DNA from: Candidatus Poribacteria bacterium
GTDB lineage: Bacteria; Poribacteria; WGA-4E; WGA-3G
DNA length: 5,057 nucleotides
NCBI GenBank assembly: GCA_009845505.1
Contig: VXZL01000674.1
Span: 1 to 5,057 of the forward strand
Direction of reading: 5' to 3'
The translations under genes and the position numbers were made by a program. Position 1 is the stretch's first letter. Each line of letters opens with the position of its first letter. The notes under the pieces were generated by a model. The model was not told where the DNA came from and ran no database searches. It saw nothing but the letters and a program-made list of their open reading frames with translations. Positions 1 to 5,057 of the stretch are shown here, in pieces.

Positions 1-95
1 TTTTAGATTGCTCTCGGACCATGCCATTAAAACGCGATCTGTCAGAATTGAAAGGTACGAACGCTTTATTGCGGTTTTCACACGCAATTAGATGA
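1..95 (+). other. Possible 3' end of an upstream gene (two candidate frames)
   Basis: No complete gene fits here, but two forward frames are open from the left edge to the transporter start. The frame beginning at base 2 runs 29 codons to a TAG at 89-91 that directly abuts the ATG at 92. The frame beginning at base 3 runs 30 codons to a TGA at 93-95, giving the common ATGA four-base overlap. At most one can be real. The base-2 product is very arginine-rich, which hints at a shadow frame; the base-3 product has a more ordinary composition. A run of about 30 open codons is not rare by chance, so this stays tentative. The lack of a Shine-Dalgarno sequence before the transporter would fit coupling to an upstream cistron. 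I recognise neither peptide. Confidence 0.25.
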
Positions 96-1276
96 AAAAA
101 TCAACACTTCTTCTCCTATTTTTAACCCAATTTCTTGTGATGCTAGGGTTTGGCATCATCATTCCAAATCTCGCTTATTACGCCCAAGATATCGGTGCAA
201 CTCCCACCCAAATCGCCATATTAATGTCCATCTATTCGGGGATGCAATTGCTATTCGCGCCAATCTGGGGCAGGTTATCAGACCGATACGGCAGAAAACC
301 GGCAATCTTACTCGGACTGCTTGGGAATGCCTTCGCCTTAATCGGGTTTGGATTGGCAAAGGATTACGTATGGCTTATGATTGCGCGGAGTGCTGCAGGC
401 ATCGCTTCAGCGGCAGTGCTGCCGAGCGTCATGGCTTACGTCGCTGACGTAACGACATCCGAGGAGCGCGGGAAAGGCATGGGACTCATGGGTGCCGCGA
501 TGGGACTCGGTTTCATTCTCGGACCAGCGATCGGCGGTATCATGGGCAGTCATGATATCCCCTTTTTTGTCGCCGGTGGTCTCTCCTTGGTGAACTTCCT
601 CTTCGTCCTCGCGCTACTACCCGAATCACTACAGAAAATCGACACTCCTGAAGGGCATGAAGAACACCACGAATGGGTTTCGCCACGCGAAATATTCCGT
701 TGGACAACACTCAAATCGCCGTTCAACTCCCTTTTTCTTGTTGCATTTTTCTCAACTTTCAGTTTCGCCGGATTGGAGGCAACCTTTCCGCTTTTTATTG
801 AAAAAGGTTGGGACTACAGACAAAGGGAAATGGGTTGGATGTTCATGATTATGGGCGCAGTTGTTGTGCCAATGCAGGGTATCTTACTCGGCAGACTTAT
901 CAACAAATTTGGGGAACGGCGGATCATCCTCGTCGGGCTATGCCTCAACGCACTCGGTCTGGCACTTTTGCCGAATGCGTTCTCCTTCGCAACGCTCACG
1001 GTTTATATTACCATCACCGGTATCGGGAATCAACTCATCCGTCCAACCAATTCGTCGTGGATTTCCAAGGAAACCCAAATCGGTCAAGGAACGGCTATCG
1101 GCATCATGGATGCCTTTTTAAGCTTCGGACGTATTTTGGGTCCCCTCCTCGCTGGCTGGCTTTACGAAAAAGGAACCGACCCTTACGTGGCTCTGGCAGG
1201 CGTTTTGGTAATAGCGACCCTCTGCCTGTATATCCCGCTACGCCGCATTGGAGGCGAAGTGGTGCGGGTCTCGTGA
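92..1276 (+). CDS. MFS transporter, DHA1-type 12-TM drug/proton antiporter-like
   Basis: This is a 394-residue inner-membrane secondary transporter of the major facilitator superfamily, the usual length for the 12-helix group. Likely helices lie near residues 6-26, 40-60, 71-88, 92-115, 130-150, 157-177, 210-230, 247-267, 276-294, 299-320, 333-355 and 364-384. Motif A sits in the loop between helices 2 and 3 (G60-RLSDRYGRKP), with a weaker echo in the second half (G267-RLINKFGERR). Arg99 and Gly103 in helix 4 match motif B. Helix 5 carries antiporter motif C (G140, G144-P145, G148-G149), which in known families marks exporters. The central loop (about 178-205) is short and rich in Glu and His. 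The start is chosen because Met-Lys-Lys directly precedes helix 1; no Shine-Dalgarno sequence is visible before it, so translation may depend on an upstream gene. The substrate cannot be told from sequence: drug, metabolite or sugar efflux are all possible. It converges on the next gene. Confidence 0.93.
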   Translation: MKKSTLLLLFLTQFLVMLGFGIIIPNLAYYAQDIGATPTQIAILMSIYSGMQLLFAPIWGRLSDRYGRKPAILLGLLGNAFALIGFGLAKDYVWLMIARSAAGIASAAVLPSVMAYVADVTTSEERGKGMGLMGAAMGLGFILGPAIGGIMGSHDIPFFVAGGLSLVNFLFVLALLPESLQKIDTPEGHEEHHEWVSPREIFRWTTLKSPFNSLFLVAFFSTFSFAGLEATFPLFIEKGWDYRQREMGWMFMIMGAVVVPMQGILLGRLINKFGERRIILVGLCLNALGLALLPNAFSFATLTVYITITGIGNQLIRPTNSSWISKETQIGQGTAIGIMDAFLSFGRILGPLLAGWLYEKGTDPYVALAGVLVIATLCLYIPLRRIGGEVVRVS

Positions 1277-1304
1277 CTATCAAAACCCAGCTAAGCAAAT
1301 ATCT

Positions 1305-4300
1305 TCACTTTACTATGCCATTTCCCAACGGCGGCAGTCGGTGTTCGACGCGTCGTGTGTTGTATTTACGGCGATACTCCTGATGTGCTTCATCGTCTGG
1401 ATAGTGTTCAGTTTCAGGATACGGATAGGCAGACATCCCATGAAAGGGTAGCGGTTTAACCGTCTGCGATGTGAGGGTATTAATGTCGCCATCTTTATCC
1501 CATCCATCGCTGTAAAGGATAAAATCGCGCACCCAACCCGTTTTTAAGGCAGGAAGGCGCGCAGCATCAAATTCTACCGTGATTTCGTCTCCAGCATTCA
1601 GGATAACGTACATATCATCGACTTCCTGCAACAACGCATTAACATCACCGTAGCGGGTGTAGTATCCAGCGAGATCACGCCACTGCGGTTCCTTCGTTAC
1701 CTTTTGATAGTCAAACAGGTGTGGCGCGTGTGGATTCGGACGATACATCTCGGAGAAACCCCGGTAGTGTAAATCGGCACTATCTGGATTCAAAATCGTC
1801 ATCTCCATCGGCACGGATTGCGCTCCAACAGTAAAAAACGCCATGTCCCAATAAATCTGCATATCCGTTTCAATCCGAACCCGTCTATCATTCGATAGGA
1901 ATTTGCCGGTCAAATCAACAGTAATCGTTTTGTTTTTGCCTGCGGGTATCCCAATCATCTCAATAACGGTTTTCCATTCACCCGTTACGTCCTTCACAGA
2001 GACCGAAGGGAAACTCGGGTTGATCGTCGGATTTTGGGATAGGGCAATATTGATACTCGTGTCAGTCGGAAAAATCCAGCCCGTTAGGAATAGCGTCACG
2101 GGGGCATCATTAGGGACATCTCCAAGGTCAAGAACAATAGCATGCGGTTCCACAACGCCTTGATAGATACCCGGTGGGTGTTCTATGGCGTAGTGGTAAT
2201 CAAACGTCTTTAAAGCATCAGAGACATCTTCACCGCGATGATTGACTCCTGACTTCGGCTGCCTTTTCTCACCAACACCGTAGACTTTGAACTCTGCAAA
2301 CGGCGGCGGGATATACTGCTCGTCCACGAAGATGTCGGTCCCTGCAGGATGATCAACCGCTATGAGTTTCACCTCATCAAAATAGGCGGTTTCCCACAAC
2401 TCCTCTGTAATCTGAATAGAATATTTGCCAGACTTGGGTCGCATCTGCTGCCCTGATATTTTCACGAAGTCCCTCGTTTCGTCAGGTGCGACGAACCCCA
2501 TTGAAGTTATAAGTCCCAACGGGGCACGCCAGAGCAGATCGGTCACAAATTCATACTGTTCGCCGTTGTAGACATATAGGAACGGACAGGAACCTTTCAG
2601 CACCTGTTTCTCCAGAACCCGCTGTCTCGCCCGCGGTTCAACGACATTCTGTGGAACGCCATTCGTCCAGACGACTCGGACGACATCTGCAGCATCATAC
2701 GCTCCCAACCCGAAATGCGACACTTGTTCGGATACATACCGCAATTGATACAGATCGCCGACTTTCACCTCTAATTTCGATCCGATAGCGTCTCTATTGA
2801 CTTTGTTATTTCCAGTAGTAATGCCCTCCAACCGAACCTGTATCCAGTTGTTCTGATTTCCACCGTTGTTTTGCAGTGCGCGCAACTGTCCGTCGGCATT
2901 GATAAAAAAGAGATCGAGATCGCCATCGTTGTCGTAATCCCCAACTGCACCGGCGACTGCGTTCTCAAGACGTAGCTCACCTGTGAGCGTTGTCGAGTCA
3001 AGAATTGGATAAGGTTCTGCAAAATCACCAGTACCGTCATTCCGAAACAGGAACATACCTTTTTCGCCCCCGACCCAGACATCAAGAAACCCGTCGTTAT
3101 CGTAATCTATATTTCTCAAAAAAGTAGGGGGTAGACCTCCCACACCTGCCTCTGGACCCAACACATCAACGAAACTTCCGTCCCCCATATTCCTATAGTA
3201 ATGGAGGCGATCTGTTGTCGCCAAGAAGAGGTCGAAATCACCGTCGTTGTCGTAGTCACCAGCAACCGCTGCGGTATAATGGACATCCTGTGGAATCCCT
3301 ATTTCAGTCGTAACGGCGTGGAGTTTTCCTTGTCGGAGGTTGTCGTAGAGGGTGCATCCTGTCTCACTATGCGTGACAAAAATGTCTATATCCCCGTCAT
3401 CATCAAAATCAGCCGAGAATGCTTCAGCCGGAACACCTTGTCCTACAGATACGTTTTCTGTATCAGTTATTACAAAGGTCTGTTCCCCAACATTGGTGAA
3501 AGTTCCTTCGCCGTTGTTCCGATACATCGTGGTGGGAGATTGACCTGAAAAGATGTCTAGATCGCCGTCGTGGTCAAAATCGACTGGGTGGAGTAGTCCG
3601 GTTTCTGGTCTGGCTTGCTCATAGTCAACGATGGAAGATACTTCCAGATTCTGTCCTGGCTCCATCGTCCAGGAATACGGTAAATACAATATTCCATTGA
3701 CAACTTCCATGAGGAATTCCTGCATACCATCTTTATTCAAATCAGCAGCAGTAATGTAGGTATCTTGTTCCCCTATAAATGCTTCAATAGCTTCAAAGTG
3801 TCCCCCAGTATTCCGATACACCATCAAACCGTTAGCACTTGTATACAGATCCATGTCTCCGTCGTTATCGTAGTCCACAAGCGATACAGCCATAGGCATT
3901 TTTAGGGGTGAAGGCGGTTTCACAGCAAGTCCGATTTGTTCCGTAACATCCACAAACTCCACATCAATCGGTGGAGTCCTTTCGGCAGCGATGCGTGTCT
4001 TAAATTCTTGACTGAACGTCTCTATGGGATGCCCAAGGATGTTGGTCACCAACTCACCGATGCCCTGTTGATAGCGCGGACTTGCCCGGTGTAAGTTCTC
4101 GAAAATACGGATATTTCGCGTAGCAAGTGCCAAGTCCACCTGCTGTATTGCCTCTATCCCTTGTGTGAGGTATGCAAGTTTTTCTGCATCCGTGTCCCCC
4201 AAAAGCCGCATTAATTCTTGACTGAGACGCGCTGCATCTTCTAACTGTTCCTGCGCCAACAACCCCTGCGTTAACTTCAATAGCACGACAATATTCACCG

Positions 4301-4814
4301 GCGACCGAGTGTGAAGTTCTTGAAGATGCCCAACCGCCTCTTGCTGTGCTACCGGATCGTTCCGTTGTCCGAGGTAGTGCCGGACCAACTTGTAGCGGAA
4401 CTCCAATTCGTCGGGATTTAACCGGACAGCATCCTTCATCGCCTCTACGGCTAATTCGGTCTGCCCTTGTAATTGGTAGACCTCGGATAAGATGAAGTGT
4501 AACTGGCTTTCTGTTGGTGCAACGGCAATTCCACGCTTGACCCACTCTTCAGCGGTATCGGCTTGCTGCAATCGCAGATGTGCGACGGCGAGGTTACCGT
4601 ATCCGATCGCCTCATCGGGGAGTAGTTCCACGAGTTCTGTGAACGCTTCAACTGCTTTCGAGGGTTGCGATTCTTCAAGATACGCCAACCCTAAATTCTG
4701 ATATCGGATCGCTTCTTCAATAATTTGCGAAGTATTCATCTCCTGTGCCGTCACCGTGCAGACAGCAAAAAAGTATATCAGCAGCAATATGCAGTGCAAG
4801 TATTTTCTTGACAT
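1305..4814 (-). CDS. Secreted TPR / FG-GAP (VCBS) repeat / ASPIC-UnbV domain protein
   Basis: This is a large exported protein of 1169 residues with no known enzymatic role. Residues 1-23 form a Sec signal peptide: a basic start, a hydrophobic core at about 5-20, and a likely signal peptidase I cut after Ala23 (VTA before Gln-Glu). Cys19 does not fit a lipobox, so a lipoprotein is unlikely. TPR units follow at about 35-68, 69-102 and 103-136, each with Pro at position 32, then less regular ones at 137-172 and 175-208. Seven DxDxDG loops of FG-GAP/VCBS type, expected to bind calcium within a beta-propeller, start at 314, 358, 412, 469, 520, 570 and 626. A UnbV/ASPIC domain spans about 655-736 (IGSK at 677, FGLG at 701, VVWTNG at 714). 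Residues 741-1169 are not assignable to a named domain. Such proteins probably act in the periplasm or at the cell surface through protein or glycan contacts; that role is inferred. Start Met1 is supported by a strong Shine-Dalgarno sequence and the signal peptide. Confidence 0.93.
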   Translation of the reverse strand: MSRKYLHCILLLIYFFAVCTVTAQEMNTSQIIEEAIRYQNLGLAYLEESQPSKAVEAFTELVELLPDEAIGYGNLAVAHLRLQQADTAEEWVKRGIAVAPTESQLHFILSEVYQLQGQTELAVEAMKDAVRLNPDELEFRYKLVRHYLGQRNDPVAQQEAVGHLQELHTRSPVNIVVLLKLTQGLLAQEQLEDAARLSQELMRLLGDTDAEKLAYLTQGIEAIQQVDLALATRNIRIFENLHRASPRYQQGIGELVTNILGHPIETFSQEFKTRIAAERTPPIDVEFVDVTEQIGLAVKPPSPLKMPMAVSLVDYDNDGDMDLYTSANGLMVYRNTGGHFEAIEAFIGEQDTYITAADLNKDGMQEFLMEVVNGILYLPYSWTMEPGQNLEVSSIVDYEQARPETGLLHPVDFDHDGDLDIFSGQSPTTMYRNNGEGTFTNVGEQTFVITDTENVSVGQGVPAEAFSADFDDDGDIDIFVTHSETGCTLYDNLRQGKLHAVTTEIGIPQDVHYTAAVAGDYDNDGDFDLFLATTDRLHYYRNMGDGSFVDVLGPEAGVGGLPPTFLRNIDYDNDGFLDVWVGGEKGMFLFRNDGTGDFAEPYPILDSTTLTGELRLENAVAGAVGDYDNDGDLDLFFINADGQLRALQNNGGNQNNWIQVRLEGITTGNNKVNRDAIGSKLEVKVGDLYQLRYVSEQVSHFGLGAYDAADVVRVVWTNGVPQNVVEPRARQRVLEKQVLKGSCPFLYVYNGEQYEFVTDLLWRAPLGLITSMGFVAPDETRDFVKISGQQMRPKSGKYSIQITEELWETAYFDEVKLIAVDHPAGTDIFVDEQYIPPPFAEFKVYGVGEKRQPKSGVNHRGEDVSDALKTFDYHYAIEHPPGIYQGVVEPHAIVLDLGDVPNDAPVTLFLTGWIFPTDTSINIALSQNPTINPSFPSVSVKDVTGEWKTVIEMIGIPAGKNKTITVDLTGKFLSNDRRVRIETDMQIYWDMAFFTVGAQSVPMEMTILNPDSADLHYRGFSEMYRPNPHAPHLFDYQKVTKEPQWRDLAGYYTRYGDVNALLQEVDDMYVILNAGDEITVEFDAARLPALKTGWVRDFILYSDGWDKDGDINTLTSQTVKPLPFHGMSAYPYPETEHYPDDEAHQEYRRKYNTRRVEHRLPPLGNGIVK
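2607..2849 (-). other. UnbV/ASPIC domain segment of the large protein
   Basis: Residues 656-736 match the layout I know for the UnbV/ASPIC family (Pfam-style domain that commonly follows FG-GAP repeats). An opening Asn-Trp (656-657) leads into a strand with LEG, then NRDAIGSK (673-680), FGLG (701-704), and a VVWTNG strand-turn (714-719) that corresponds to the usual WPsG. Between the LRYVS strand and FGLG only a few residues occur (SEQVSH), so the loop that often carries a Gly-Tyr-Ser-Gln motif appears shortened. The domain is named from cartilage acidic protein 1 and an enediyne-cluster protein; its biochemical role is not established. Confidence 0.82.
2913..3875 (-). repeat. Seven FG-GAP/VCBS calcium-loop repeats within the large gene
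   Basis: Seven copies of an acidic loop recur at the protein level. Six are close to D-Y/F-D-x-D-G-x-x-D, followed by a hydrophobic pair such as LF, IF or VW. Their codons lie at 3849-3875, 3717-3743, 3555-3581, 3384-3410, 3231-3257, 3081-3107 and 2913-2939, in protein order. Spacing is about 44 to 57 residues, so each unit resembles one propeller blade, and seven would close a standard seven-bladed propeller. The second copy is degenerate (DLNKDGMQE). DNA similarity is strongest in the DYDNDG copies (first, fifth, sixth and seventh), where the plus strand reads close to CCGTCGTTGTCGTAGTC. Sequence between loops is diverged, so this is an old protein repeat and not a recent DNA tandem array. 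Confidence 0.9.
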
Positions 4815-5056
4815 TACGCGTTTTCCTCCTTCTGGATAGCGTCCGCTGCTTCCCGAATCGCCTGTCGTATGCTGTTCCGGCGGGTCGTCAGGGAATCCTC
4901 AAGCTGCTTAAGGTGTAGGAGCCACGACTGCTGAGAATCGCTTTCCTCCGAGCCGAACCCCTCGGTTATTGAGAGTCGAATGTATTTTAACCGTTCTGCC
5001 TGTAGTGCCTTCATCTGAGCGTCGTAGTCCTCAATCCCAGATTCCAGCAGTGACAT
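4814..5056 (-). CDS. Small charged helical (coiled-coil-like) protein, possibly 5'-truncated by the window
   Basis: I do not recognise this protein. From the Met at 5056-5054 it has 80 residues, but the window ends one base further on, so neither a ribosome site nor an upstream continuation can be checked; it may be the C-terminal end of a longer protein. No signal peptide or membrane helix is visible, so a cytoplasmic location is likely for the visible part. It reads as two helices, about 2-30 and 45-78, joined by a Gly/Ser/Glu-rich turn (33-44). The second helix has 3-4 spacing of apolar residues (L49, L52, L56, I63, A66, A70, A73, with Arg59 as the break), as in a short coiled coil or helical hairpin. 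Its stop overlaps the large gene's start by one base, so the two are probably one operon. Function is unknown; an adaptor or regulatory partner for the neighbour is only a guess. Confidence 0.7.
   Translation of the reverse strand: MSLLESGIEDYDAQMKALQAERLKYIRLSITEGFGSEESDSQQSWLLHLKQLEDSLTTRRNSIRQAIREAADAIQKEENA
4825..4831 (-). promoter_or_regulatory. Shine-Dalgarno sequence and TAATG coupling junction for the large gene
   Basis: Read on the minus strand, AAGGAGG lies ten bases before the ATG of the large gene. It sits inside the coding sequence of the preceding small gene, where it encodes Lys-Glu-Glu near its C-terminus. The small gene's TAA stop (4814-4816) and the large gene's ATG (4812-4814) share one base in the string TAATG. 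A strong ribosome site combined with stop-start overlap supports translational coupling and a shared transcript, and it fixes the start of the large protein. Confidence 0.85.
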
Positions 5057-5057
5057 C

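Noticed and set aside
48..73. TTGAAA as a possible -35 box before the transporter
   Set aside because: No acceptable -10 hexamer lies 15-19 bases downstream, so a promoter call is not supported.
1266..1288. Possible terminator stem pairing GGGT with ACCC across the transporter stop
   Set aside because: The stem is only four pairs with a long loop and no T-run on either strand.
1346..1355. Perfect 10-base palindrome CGACGCGTCG near the end of the large gene
   Set aside because: It does not extend into a longer symmetric site, it is explained by the codons for the conserved-looking Asn-Thr-Arg-Arg-Val stretch, and nothing else suggests an operator.
808..1383. A 191-codon plus-strand frame overlapping the end of the transporter and the start of the convergent gap
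   Set aside because: It lies within the transporter in another frame and then runs antisense into the large gene. Its product has no recognisable motif, and the transporter frame shows clear family motifs over the same bases.
2771..3085. A 104-codon minus-strand frame inside the propeller region
   Set aside because: It is a shifted reading of the FG-GAP and UnbV coding sequence, with no independent motif or ribosome site.
4054..4545. A 163-codon minus-strand frame inside the TPR region
   Set aside because: It overlaps the TPR-coding frame on the same strand; its product is rich in Arg, Gly and Ser, as expected for a shifted frame, while the TPR frame has regular repeats.
4757..4759. Cys19 of the large protein as a lipoprotein acylation site
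   Set aside because: The residues before it (Phe-Ala-Val) do not fit a lipobox, which needs a small residue at -1; a signal peptidase I site after Ala23 fits better.

Overview
This window holds three protein-coding regions: one complete gene on the plus strand and a two-gene unit on the minus strand that converges on it. There are no RNA genes, CRISPR arrays, insertion sequences or phage features that I can support. Base composition looks balanced and uniform. The giant TPR / FG-GAP / ASPIC-UnbV protein is a type I associate with environmental bacteria such as Poribacteria, Acidobacteria, Planctomycetes and some Bacteroidetes. That points to a free-living or symbiotic Gram-negative-type bacterium with a large genome, possibly Poribacteria-like. 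This is inference from protein type only; no marker gene is present to place it.

Layout. Bases 1-91 hold no complete gene, but two forward frames stay open from the left edge and end exactly at the start of the first gene, so this may be the tail of an upstream cistron. Bases 92-1276 (+) encode a 12-helix major facilitator exporter of the DHA1 type, with clear motif A and antiporter motif C. After a 28-base gap with no visible terminator, bases 1305-4814 (-) encode a 1169-residue secreted protein. Its parts in order are a signal peptide, about five TPR units, seven calcium-loop FG-GAP/VCBS repeats, a UnbV/ASPIC domain, and about 430 C-terminal residues I cannot assign to a named domain. Its start codon overlaps by one base the stop codon of a small, highly charged helical protein (4814-5056, -) that may continue past the right edge. 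A strong Shine-Dalgarno sequence for the large gene lies inside the small gene.

How they work together. The two minus-strand genes are almost certainly one operon with coupled translation, so the small protein may act with, or be made in proportion to, the large exported one. The transporter is transcribed in the opposite direction and nothing in the sequence ties it functionally to the other two. I did not find convincing evidence of a new multi-gene system. The points most worth following are the unassigned C-terminal module of the large protein, the coupled small helical gene, and the two open frames abutting the transporter start.
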